This document shows, in pieces, positions 1-6,384 of a stretch of 9,989 nucleotides of DNA. The DNA is from Clostridiales bacterium. GTDB lineage: Bacteria > Bacillota > Clostridia > Oscillospirales > Acutalibacteraceae. Within the stretch, counting starts at the first letter, position 1. Each line of letters opens with the position of its first letter. Under the pieces are notes generated by a model. It searched no databases and was not told where the DNA came from. It saw only the letters and a program-made list of their open reading frames with translations. A program made the position numbers and the translations under genes. The stretch lies in NCBI GenBank assembly GCA_019419895.1, contig JAHZIE010000083.1, forward strand, positions 1 through 9,989, in the 5' to 3' direction.

Positions 1-88
1 GGATAGTCCGGGTGCGCGCCGTCAATCTGTGTTTTTGCTGTCACCCGCGGTTCTTCTTAGGAGAGGAGGTCTAAATTCTCCTCCGCTG
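1..88. other. Left edge, no assignable gene
   Basis: No start codon with a ribosome binding site and no recognisable protein or RNA is seen here. Short open stretches exist on both strands but end within 30 codons. A six-base inverted repeat (GAGGAG 63-68 with CTCCTC 78-83) sits just behind the stop codon of the leftward LysR gene. It could form a hairpin in that transcript, but no T-run follows, so a terminator is not supported. Confidence 0.4.
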
Positions 89-976
89 TTAGTATAAATG
101 ATTATAAATCCGTCTGAATTGCTCGAGCAAATCGGTGTGGGCGAAATCCTTGTGATAAACCATGTTGATTTCCCGCGTCATATTTGCGTTCTCAATAGGG
201 ACAATGATCAGCTTTCCGGCTTTTTCCTCCTCTTTGCAGGCGCTTTTGGCAATGATGGAAATCCCCATGTTCAGGCAGACCAGATCCTTGATCATAGCGA
301 TATTATCCAGCTCCATCATGACGTTAAAATTCCGGATGCTTTCACCGTGGTTGAGAAGATAGTTGTCGAACAGGATTCTGGTTCCGGCGGAACCGGGGCG
401 GAGGATTAGCTTTTCCTCCTTGAGCTCGCTGAGAAGAACGCTTTTCCTCTTGGCAAAACGGTGCCCGGGAGAAACAATCAGGCAAAGGTAATCGGTATCT
501 AAAAGGACGGAGCTGAACTTTGAGTTTGGAAGAATTCCTTCCACAATGGCCATATCCAGCTCGTACATTTCCAGCTTCTCATAGAGTTTTTTTATGGTGT
601 CCGTAAAAATATTGATGTGGGTGTCGGGATGCTCGTTGCAGTAAATAGCCATGACCTGCGGCATAAGGTTTTCCCCGGCGGTCTGGGTGATGCCGATGGA
701 AAGATGCTTGGCCTGCCTGCGGTTATCCTCCAGAGCCTGACGGGTATTGTGTTCAATCGCCATCATCCTTCTGGCGTATTTAATCAGGATGGCGCCTTCC
801 TCCGTGGTCTGAAGCTCCTTTTTGTCAGGCTTGAATATTTTTATCCCGAATTCTTCTTCCAGAAGACGGATATGATGGCTGACAGCGGGCTGGGTCAAAT
901 GGAGCTCCTGGGCGGCCTTGGTGTAACTGCCCATCCTGACCACTGTCAGCAGGGAACGGATTTTGTTGTCCAGCAC
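89..976 (-). CDS. LysR-type transcriptional regulator
   Basis: This is a LysR-family DNA-binding regulator that probably senses a small molecule and controls the divergent antiporter gene and itself. The N-terminal winged helix-turn-helix is clear: residues about 17-38 read GSYTKAAQELHLTQPAVSHH, followed by IRLLEEEFG. The remainder fits the two-lobed effector-binding domain, with the typical LSIGIT strand opening lobe 1 and a DMAIVEG stretch. With the GTG start at 976 the protein is 295 aa, usual for the family. I chose GTG 976 because AAAGGCGG lies 8 nt upstream and the N-terminus (LDNKIRSLLTVV) then begins as in other LysR proteins. An in-frame ATG at 1000 would add eight residues but has no Shine-Dalgarno. 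The effector cannot be read from sequence. The family call is very safe; the target is inferred from the divergent layout. Confidence 0.95.
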   Translation of the reverse strand: MLDNKIRSLLTVVRMGSYTKAAQELHLTQPAVSHHIRLLEEEFGIKIFKPDKKELQTTEEGAILIKYARRMMAIEHNTRQALEDNRRQAKHLSIGITQTAGENLMPQVMAIYCNEHPDTHINIFTDTIKKLYEKLEMYELDMAIVEGILPNSKFSSVLLDTDYLCLIVSPGHRFAKRKSVLLSELKEEKLILRPGSAGTRILFDNYLLNHGESIRNFNVMMELDNIAMIKDLVCLNMGISIIAKSACKEEEKAGKLIIVPIENANMTREINMVYHKDFAHTDLLEQFRRIYNHLY

Positions 977-1037
977 AGGATACGCCGCCTTTCTATTCAT
1001 TATAAAAAAATATTATAGTGATTAAAGTTATTATTAT

Positions 1038-1066
1038 TTGATTTTATCATAAATTTTGGATATAAT
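1038..1066 (+). promoter_or_regulatory. Promoter of the antiporter gene
   Basis: TTGATT (1038-1043) and a consensus TATAAT (1061-1066) are 17 nt apart, a near-ideal sigma-A promoter. Transcription would start near 1073, giving a leader of about 80 nt before the TTG start at 1152. Confidence 0.7.
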
Positions 1067-1069
1067 CAA
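1041..1069 (-). promoter_or_regulatory. Promoter of the LysR gene
   Basis: Read on the minus strand, TTGATT (1069-1064) and TAAAAT (1046-1041) are separated by exactly 17 nt. Transcription would start near 1034 and run into the LysR gene. The boxes interleave with those of the antiporter promoter on the other strand, so the two promoters probably compete for RNA polymerase. Confidence 0.6.
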
Positions 1070-1151
1070 TATCTATTCAAACAAACGTGGTATTTCTGTT
1101 TTACAGCCCCACGGCTGATTTGTACAAACCTATCAAAGGAGGCATGTATCC

Positions 1152-2495
1152 TTGCTTTCTCAAATTTCCAACCCTTCGGCGCAAATCGTCCTTTCCCTGG
1201 CAGTCATGCTGCTTGCTGGATTTTTAATGACCAGGCTGACAAAGCTGGTTCATCTTCCCAATGTGACAGGCTATATTCTGGCGGGAATTCTGATCGGTCC
1301 CTATGTTTTCAAGATAACGCCCGCTTCGCTTCCTCAATCTATGGAGTTTGTCACTGATATTGCCCTTGCTTTTATCGCTTTTGGGGTGGGAAAATTTTTC
1401 AAGCTTTCCAAATTAAAGAAAAATGGAAAAAAGGTAATAGTCATCACCATATTTGAGGCCCTTGTGGCGGCAGCCCTGATTACCGTGTCCATGATGGTGT
1501 TTTTCCATTTGTCCTTGTCCTTTTCCCTGCTGCTGGGAGCCATCGGTTCGGCCACGGCGCCGGCCTCTACCCTGATGACCATCCGCCAGTACCGGGCAAA
1601 GGGAAAGTTTGTCAATACCATCCTGCAGGTGGTGGCATTGGATGATGTGGTGGCGCTGGTTGCCTTCAGCGTTTGCGCCGCCGTGGCAAAGGCGCTCAGT
1701 ACAGAAGGAGGAACCGCGGAGGTTTCCACCATTTTGCTGCCGATTCTCTATAATGTCCTTCTGCTTGCGGCGGGAGGCTTGGGCGGCCTTCTTCTTCACA
1801 AGCTGATTGACAAGGAGACAAGAACCAATGAGAACAGGCTGATTCTGGTCATCATGCTTTTGCTCTCCATCACCGGTATCTGTACCTATCTGGATATCTC
1901 TCCCCTTCTCGCCTGCATGGCTTTAGGAACCGTGTATATTAATGTGGGAGGGAATAAGAAGATTTTCAAGCAGGTGAATAATTTTACCCCGCCGATTCTT
2001 CTCCTGTTTTTTGTCCTTTCGGGAATGAGGCTGGATTTGACCGCCCTGGCCACCGCGGGGGTGATAGGCGTCGTTTATTTTGTTATCCGGATTGTGGGAA
2101 AGTATGCTGGCGCTTATTTTGGAGCCCTTGTCAGCGGCGCTCCAAAATCTGTCAGAAATTATCTCGGCCTGGCCTTGGTGCCCCAGGCGGGAGTGTCTAT
2201 CGGCCTGGCTGTTTTGGCCCAGAGAATTTTACCGGAGGATGTGGGAACTCTGCTGGCCACAATTATTCTTTCCTCCGGCGTCCTCTATGAAATGGTAGGG
2301 CCGGTATGCGCCAAGGCGTCCCTGTTTTTGTCCCATTCCATCAAGGGAAAAAGAGGCTCGGGATCCCAGAATATAGAGACGGGAGTGAATTTGGAGGATC
2401 CCCTTTCCCTGCCGCGGGAGGGAATACAGATGGATGCCGCGGAGGAGAAAAGGGAGGAAACAGAGGGGCGCGTTGAGGAGCCTGTTGAAAAATAA
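1152..2495 (+). CDS. CPA2-family cation:proton antiporter
   Basis: This is an integral membrane exchanger of the monovalent cation:proton antiporter-2 family (KefB/GerN/NapA-like), expected to swap Na+ or K+ for H+ across the cytoplasmic membrane. About 12-13 hydrophobic segments span residues 10-390. The family signature NVTGYILAGILIGP is at 37-50, a SATAPA segment at about 133-138, and the paired acidic residues D164-D165 (VALDDVVAL) at the ion-binding site. A DD pair in this family is usually linked to electrogenic exchange. The last 50 or so residues form a hydrophilic, acidic cytoplasmic tail. No TrkA-N (RCK) domain is present, unlike full-length KefB/KefC. The TTG start at 1152 is preceded by AAAGGAGG (1135-1142) with 9 nt spacing; the ATG at 1144 is out of frame. 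It is divergent from the LysR gene, its probable regulator. The transported ion is not determinable. Confidence 0.92.
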   Translation: MLSQISNPSAQIVLSLAVMLLAGFLMTRLTKLVHLPNVTGYILAGILIGPYVFKITPASLPQSMEFVTDIALAFIAFGVGKFFKLSKLKKNGKKVIVITIFEALVAAALITVSMMVFFHLSLSFSLLLGAIGSATAPASTLMTIRQYRAKGKFVNTILQVVALDDVVALVAFSVCAAVAKALSTEGGTAEVSTILLPILYNVLLLAAGGLGGLLLHKLIDKETRTNENRLILVIMLLLSITGICTYLDISPLLACMALGTVYINVGGNKKIFKQVNNFTPPILLLFFVLSGMRLDLTALATAGVIGVVYFVIRIVGKYAGAYFGALVSGAPKSVRNYLGLALVPQAGVSIGLAVLAQRILPEDVGTLLATIILSSGVLYEMVGPVCAKASLFLSHSIKGKRGSGSQNIETGVNLEDPLSLPREGIQMDAAEEKREETEGRVEEPVEK

Positions 2496-2505
2496 AAAAT
2501 TACTT

Positions 2506-2550
2506 CTGAAAAGGCTGGAACCGGGCAATTCCCGGTTCCAGCTTTTTCAG
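2506..2550 (+). terminator. Strong intrinsic terminator of the antiporter gene
   Basis: A perfect 12-bp stem (2514-2525 with 2531-2542) has a 5-nt CAATT loop and is followed by TTTTT (2543-2547). Pairing extends outwards through a G-T pair and CTGAAAA/TTTTCAG to about 20 bp in total. Read on the minus strand, the stem is followed by CTTTTC, so it may also stop transcripts arriving from the right. Confidence 0.92.
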
Positions 2551-3136
2551 CTTTGTCCGGGAACACAGGGATGATACTGGAGCTTCAAGAGAAACAGACG
2601 TCCTCACGGTCGGGAAGGGGTGGAAAGGAGCAGCCCTTTGAGATAGAATAAATCCGGAAGACGCGCCGGGGAAGCAGAGGCGTTTGGACATTATCCCACA
2701 GCTCTCTCCGTCATGTTGAAAGAAGTGAAAATGAAGAAAAGCCGGGAGGCGAAAATGAAAAAAACTCCGGCTGTCTAGAATTCCCTGGAAAAGGCGCTGA
2801 TAGGATGGATTTTTCTTTGAAACAGACATATTCTCTGGAGGTTTGATGGAAAGATCTGTTGGAATATCATGCAGGGAATCAAAGCAGGACTCCCCTTTTG
2901 CTGTGGGAGTGGGAAGGTAGCGCATAAGGGAGGAGACGCGGGAATACATATGAAAAAGGAAGGAGTGGCAAAGTGACCAGACTTTTTCAGCTTTTTTTGT
3001 GGGAAAGAGAGAATCGTTTGGAAAATCTCATAAGCAAATGAAGAAATAAACAGAAATAATTGGTAGCGATTTGCCGTTTTAACTAAAAAATATAATAAAT
3101 TATTGATGAGTACAACTATTTTTAATAAATTAGCTC

Positions 3137-3165
3137 TTGCATTACCTATACAAATCAGATATAAT
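3137..3165 (+). promoter_or_regulatory. Orphan sigma-A-like promoter in AT-rich patch
   Basis: TTGCAT (3137-3142) and consensus TATAAT (3160-3165) are separated by 17 nt. A start near 3172 would send transcription rightward through more than 450 nt without a clear gene before the EF-G-like CDS. The patch is very AT-rich, which raises the chance of a false match. Confidence 0.5.
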
Positions 3166-3564
3166 TATCAACAAATCAAGATGATAAATTATTTATTTTT
3201 TTGTTTGATGAAAACGGGGGCCTCTTTTCGTCCCTGATTCCTCTGACAAGCCGCGGATTGCATATGTGTACGTCTGTGTATGAAAATGGGCATAAGGATT
3301 ATCCCGGCTTTCCAGTTTAAATGATGAAAGGTCGGGGCCATCTCGCGTAGAGTTGTCCGGTGCGGACGGTTATCATGCCAATTCATGTTTCCAAGCTGGA
3401 AGGCAACAGCCCAAGAAGAAAACAGGAAAGAATGCTGTTGGATCAGCGTGGGCGCCTCAAGACGCGGCTGCTTATGAGAAGAAAGCTGCGGACTCCTTAG
3501 TTTTTATAAGATAGGGCGGATTGTCACCCCAAAGAAGCTGTTTTCAAAGCACTTCGCGCTTTTG

Positions 3565-3592
3565 TTGGTCACAAATACCGTTCTTCTATTAT
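3565..3592 (+). promoter_or_regulatory. Possible proximal promoter of the EF-G-like gene
   Basis: TTGGTC (3565-3570) and TATTAT (3587-3592) have 16-nt spacing, and an overlapping TATATT lies 3 nt further on. A start near 3600 would leave a leader of about 42 nt that opens with the TATGCC/GGCATA hairpin. The match is only moderate. Confidence 0.35.
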
Positions 3593-3603
3593 ATTTTATA
3601 CCG

Positions 3604-3620
3604 TATGCCTAAAAGGCATA
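3604..3620 (+). promoter_or_regulatory. Hairpin in the leader of the EF-G-like gene
   Basis: This is a perfect inverted repeat, TATGCC-TAAAA-GGCATA. It lies just upstream of the Shine-Dalgarno (AAAGGGG, 3627-3633) and leaves that site free, so it may stabilise the 5' end or tune translation. No T-run follows, so it is not a terminator. Confidence 0.4.
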
Positions 3621-3642
3621 GAGAATGAAAGGGGTTAGAAAA

Positions 3643-5715
3643 TTGAAACAGTATACGGCAGACTGTATTAAAAACATCGCTTTGGCGGGACACGGAAGTT
3701 CCGGAAAGACCTCCCTGGCAGAGGCGCTTCTGTTTACGGCGGGCGCGTCCGAACGTCTGGGAAAGATAGTGGAAGGAAATACTGTATGTGATTTTGACCC
3801 CGAGGAAACTAAAAGAAAAATTTCCATCGCCACCTCTGTTGCTCCCCTGGAATGGAAAGGGGAAAAAATCAACCTGCTGGATACGCCCGGATTGTTTGAT
3901 TTTGCCGAAGGGCTCTATGAGGGAATCCGCGCCGCGGGCAGCGTGATTATCAACATTTCAGGAAAGTCCGGTGTGGCCGTGGGGACGGAGAAGGCGTTTC
4001 AGGCTGCCAGGGAGCGGGGGCTTCCGGTGATTTTCTTTGTCAATAAGCTGGACTCCGATCACGCCGATTTTTATAAGGTGTTTGAGCAGCTCAAAACCCA
4101 GTTTGGGCCGGCGGTCTGCCCCATGGTGGTGCCCTTTGTGGTTGAGCATAGAGTGCAGTGTTACGTCAATGTGCTGGAGTACCGCGCTTATGAGTATAAG
4201 GACGGCAAGGCTTCCGGCGTGGCCATGCCAGATATGGGCGCGAGGCTGGAAGGCCTTAGGACAGCCATTAATGAAGCTGTGGCCGAAACCAGCGATGAAA
4301 TGTTTGAAAAATATTTTTCCGGCGAATCCTTCACGCCGGAAGAAATGATCACAGGCGTCAGCGCCGGGGTGAGAAACGGAAGCATATATCCCGTTTTCTG
4401 CGGTTCCTCCCAGTCCCTTCAGGCGATCGATCAGCTTCTCCAGGGTATTTCCTGGCTTGCGCCCAGCGCGGCCTACCGGGCGGAGGAAATCGGAGAGGAC
4501 GAAAACGGGGAACTGGTGGAGCTCAAAGCCGATCCCGATCAGCCCGCGGCAGTAATTGTCTTTAAAACAGTGGCGGACCCCTTTGTGGGTAAGCTTTCCT
4601 ATGTCAAGGTGGTTTCAGGAAAAATCACGCCGGAAATGCAGCTGATCAATATGAGAACGGGAAACGCGGAGAAGGTGGGCAAGCTTCTTATGATCCGGGG
4701 AAAGAAGCAGGAGGAATGCCAGGAAATCAGCGCGGGAGACATCGGTGCCATTGCGAAGATGCAGACGCTGAATACAGGGGATACCCTGTGCGCCCCCGCG
4801 CGGAAGATTGTCCTGCAGCCGGTGGAGAATCCAAAGCCGTCTCTTTCCATGGCTGTCCTTCCCTTGAAAAAGGGGGACGAGGAAAAGATTGCCCAGGGAA
4901 TTGCCCGCTTGGCGGAGGAAGATCCTTCCATTCATTTTGAAAACAATACCGAAACCCATCAAATGCTCCTTTCCGGTCTTGGGGAACAGCATTTGGATAT
5001 TATCGCCTCTAAGCTGAAAAGCAAATTTGGTGTGGAGGTTCGGCTGGTCCGCCCGAAAGTGGCCTACCGGGAAACCATCCGCAAAAAGGTGCAGGTGCAG
5101 GGCCGGCATAAAAAGCAGACCGGCGGCCATGGCCAATTTGGAGATGTCTGGATTGAATTCGAACCCTGCGACAGTGAAAGCATGGAATTTGGCGAGAGAG
5201 TAGTTGGCGGCGCGGTGCCCAAGGGCTTTTTCCCAGCGGTAGAAAAAGGACTTAGAGAATGCATTCTGAAGGGAACCCTTGCGGGCTATCCTATGGTCGG
5301 CCTGAAGGCCACCCTTTACGATGGCTCCTATCATCCGGTGGATTCCTCCGAAATGTCTTTTAAAATGGCAGCGGCCCTGGCTTATAAGGCAGGCATTCCC
5401 ATGGCGAATCCGGTCCTTCTTGAGCCCATTTCCAGCATGAGGATCCTTGTGCCCAACGACGATATGGGTGATGTGATCGGGGAAATCAATAAGAGGCGCG
5501 GACGCGTCTTAGGAATGAACCCCATGGAGAACGGCCAGCAGGAGATTGTGGCGGAGGCGCCCATGGCCGAGATATATGATTTCTCTAATTTCCTGCGTCA
5601 ATGCACCCAGGGCAGGGGGAGCTTTGAAACCAGCTTTGAACGCTATGAGGAAACCCCTCCCCAGGTGGCGGCAAAGGTAATCGAGGAGGCAAAGCAGGCA
5701 GGGGAAGTAGAATAA
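3643..5715 (+). CDS. EF-G-like translational GTPase (EF-G paralogue)
   Basis: This is a five-domain EF-G-like GTPase of 690 aa, close in length to EF-G but of the divergent EF-G-like/EF-G2 group rather than the canonical fusA product. The P-loop GHGSSGKT is at 16-23, switch I reads KRKISI (canonical RGITI) at 57-62, G3 is DTPGL at 80-84, G4 is NKLD at 134-137, and G5 is GSS at about 254-256. Domain IV begins near 475 and has a tip-like GGHGQFG at 494-500. Leu84 replaces the His that EF-Tu and EF-G use to activate the hydrolytic water. The TTG at 3643 is chosen because AAAGGGG lies 9 nt upstream and the protein then starts KQYTADCIKNIAL as in relatives. The in-frame ATG at 3625 has a weaker site. 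No ribosomal-protein genes lie nearby, which also argues against canonical fusA. The exact ribosomal role is unknown. Confidence 0.93.
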   Translation: MKQYTADCIKNIALAGHGSSGKTSLAEALLFTAGASERLGKIVEGNTVCDFDPEETKRKISIATSVAPLEWKGEKINLLDTPGLFDFAEGLYEGIRAAGSVIINISGKSGVAVGTEKAFQAARERGLPVIFFVNKLDSDHADFYKVFEQLKTQFGPAVCPMVVPFVVEHRVQCYVNVLEYRAYEYKDGKASGVAMPDMGARLEGLRTAINEAVAETSDEMFEKYFSGESFTPEEMITGVSAGVRNGSIYPVFCGSSQSLQAIDQLLQGISWLAPSAAYRAEEIGEDENGELVELKADPDQPAAVIVFKTVADPFVGKLSYVKVVSGKITPEMQLINMRTGNAEKVGKLLMIRGKKQEECQEISAGDIGAIAKMQTLNTGDTLCAPARKIVLQPVENPKPSLSMAVLPLKKGDEEKIAQGIARLAEEDPSIHFENNTETHQMLLSGLGEQHLDIIASKLKSKFGVEVRLVRPKVAYRETIRKKVQVQGRHKKQTGGHGQFGDVWIEFEPCDSESMEFGERVVGGAVPKGFFPAVEKGLRECILKGTLAGYPMVGLKATLYDGSYHPVDSSEMSFKMAAALAYKAGIPMANPVLLEPISSMRILVPNDDMGDVIGEINKRRGRVLGMNPMENGQQEIVAEAPMAEIYDFSNFLRQCTQGRGSFETSFERYEETPPQVAAKVIEEAKQAGEVE

Positions 5716-5722
5716 AATGGGT

Positions 5723-5759
5723 ACAGGACGGCGGTTTCTGGAACAGTCGTCCTGTTTTT
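5723..5759 (+). terminator. Intrinsic terminator of the EF-G-like gene
   Basis: ACAGGACG (5723-5730) pairs with CGTCCTGT (5748-5755) around a 17-nt loop, and a run of T follows (5755-5759). It begins 7 nt after the TAA stop. Confidence 0.85.
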
Positions 5760-6060
5760 CTGTCTCGAATTTAAGCGTTCCATAGAACGCAAGGGGTGGA
5801 ACAAAGCTTGAATTCACCGGAAGATCAGCACAGGAATTGGCGGGGAGTGCGATCCATGGAAGAACCTTCCGCGGAGAGCAGAGCGGGTGATGATAGGATA
5901 ATACAAAGAGGCTGAATATCCTCCTTTTATACGGGATAGAGAAAACAATAGGAACCCTTTGAGGAAATAAACCTGTCGTGGCTTGCCGGCGAACACCGTC
6001 TTTCCTAAAAGCCTGTTCGTCGTATTATCCTCAGAAAAGAGGCGGGCTTCTCTTTAAAAA
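5760..6060. other. Interval with no supported gene
   Basis: Nothing recognisable is encoded here. A perfect inverted repeat GCGTTC-CATA-GAACGC lies at 5775-5790. A short frame starting TTG 5808, behind AAGGGGTGG, runs about 35 codons to a TGA near 5913, but its sequence has no coding character that I recognise. AAAGAG and CTCTTT pair around 6037-6056 without a clear terminator. The stretch most likely consists of spacer and upstream control sequence for the small gene at 6194. Confidence 0.4.
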
Positions 6061-6091
6061 GTAACAGACTGTAAAGAAAGAACGCTAAGAA

Positions 6092-6135
6092 TTACAAAAG
6101 AATTACAATTGGGTTAAAGTTCAGTCATAAAGCTT
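6092..6135 (+). promoter_or_regulatory. 11-bp direct repeats resembling a Pho box
   Basis: Four repeat starts lie exactly 11 bp apart: TTACA at 6092, TTACA at 6103, TTAAA at 6114 and the weaker TCATA at 6125. The segment CAGTCATAAAG (6122-6132) resembles a PhoB half-site. An 11-bp direct-repeat array upstream of a promoter with a poor -35 box is the usual signature of PhoB/PhoP/OmpR-class response regulators. Which regulator binds is unknown, and no two-component genes are in the window. Confidence 0.4.
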
Positions 6136-6156
6136 CCTATCTGAATTCGGCCGTGT

Positions 6157-6162
6157 TATGAT
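6157..6162 (+). promoter_or_regulatory. -10 box of the small membrane-protein gene
   Basis: TATGAT lies 31 nt upstream of the ATG at 6194. The position 17 nt upstream holds only TTCCTA, a poor -35, which suggests an activator-dependent promoter. The 11-bp repeats at 6092-6135 end in that area. An overlapping TAAAAT (6162-6167) is an alternative -10. Confidence 0.55.
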
Positions 6163-6193
6163 AAAATCACACTAAGAACAGGAGGTATCATTT

Positions 6194-6310
6194 ATGACAA
6201 AGACCATCTTAAAAAACGCGATCCCCTATCTTTTTGTTGGAGCCCTTCTGGCCGCCGCGGCCATTTTGCTGTTGATGCCTTCTGTAGGAGCTGGCATCGT
6301 AACCGCGTAG
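6194..6310 (+). CDS. Small single-pass membrane peptide (38 aa)
   Basis: An ATG at 6194 behind AGGAGG (6180-6185, 8 nt spacing) opens a 38-codon frame ending in TAG. The N-terminus MTKTILKNAIPY has three lysines. A hydrophobic core LFVGALLAAAAILLLM follows, then a short Ser/Gly/Thr tail. This is the pattern of a one-pass membrane peptide with the N-terminus inside. A promoter precedes it and a strong terminator follows at 6355, so it forms a complete transcription unit. I do not recognise the family. Possible roles include a small regulator of a membrane transporter or sensor, or a type I toxin-like peptide, but no antitoxin RNA is evident and nothing shows the function. That it is translated is supported by its ribosome binding site and flanking signals. 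Confidence 0.75.
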   Translation: MTKTILKNAIPYLFVGALLAAAAILLLMPSVGAGIVTA

Positions 6311-6354
6311 TTTCAGCTTTCCATAGGATAGATACGAGTTTATAAACAGGAATG

Positions 6355-6384
6355 AAAAACACCGCATTGTCCGCGGTGTTTTTT
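6355..6384 (+). terminator. Intrinsic terminator, bidirectional-looking
   Basis: AACACCGC (6358-6365) pairs with GCGGTGTT (6373-6380) around a 7-nt loop; A-T pairs and a T-run to 6384 follow. The upstream A-run supplies a T-run on the minus strand too. It lies 45 nt after the stop of the small membrane-protein gene. Confidence 0.9.

Larger units (their letters stand above)
1038..1073. promoter_or_regulatory. Candidate LysR operator (nested dyads)
   Basis: The segment 1038-1069 is an imperfect palindrome: 13 of 16 positions in the left arm match the reverse complement of the right arm, and the ends are TTGATT and AATCAA. A second, perfect dyad GATAT-N5-ATATC (1059-1073) covers the antiporter -10 box and the LysR -35 box. 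LysR proteins typically bind interrupted dyads between divergent genes and repress their own promoter, which fits this position. Binding by this regulator is inferred. Confidence 0.5.
2551..3642. other. Long gene-poor interval
   Basis: About 1.1 kb holds no convincing gene. Frames on both strands are short, or lack a ribosome binding site and recognisable content. What can be seen: small inverted repeats at 2740-2772 (AGCCGG/CCGGCT) and 2889-2910 (ACTCCC/GGGAGT); a weak AT stem followed by T-runs at 2970-2998; a strongly AT-rich stretch at about 3030-3200 with a good promoter at its right end; and moderate-G+C non-coding sequence from 3210 to the EF-G-like gene. It could hold decayed genes, an untranslated RNA or a long leader; none is proven. 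Confidence 0.5.

Noticed and set aside
2500..2949. A 149-codon minus-strand frame
   Set aside because: It lacks a ribosome binding site, runs through the strong terminator at 2506-2550, and its product looks like random translation with no motif.
2538..2998. The 13-base direct repeat CTTTTTCAGCTTT near 2542 and near 2981
   Set aside because: One such match is expected by chance among T-rich stretches in 10 kb, and the flanks do not align further.
3189..3320. A plus-strand open stretch ending in a TAA near 3320
   Set aside because: Its only ATG is near the end, giving 18 codons without a ribosome binding site. The reading may be coding-like by chance.
3205..3500. A tmRNA or similar housekeeping RNA starting at the GGGGGCC run
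   Set aside because: There is no tRNA-like 3' half, no CCA-proximal T-loop and no tag frame. The resemblance is limited to a few bases.
4615..5334. A 239-codon minus-strand frame
   Set aside because: It lies wholly inside the EF-G-like CDS, whose frame carries clear domain motifs.
5808..5915. A short TTG-initiated frame behind AAGGGGTGG
   Set aside because: It has a passable ribosome binding site only; the peptide has no recognisable content and there is no promoter or terminator around it.
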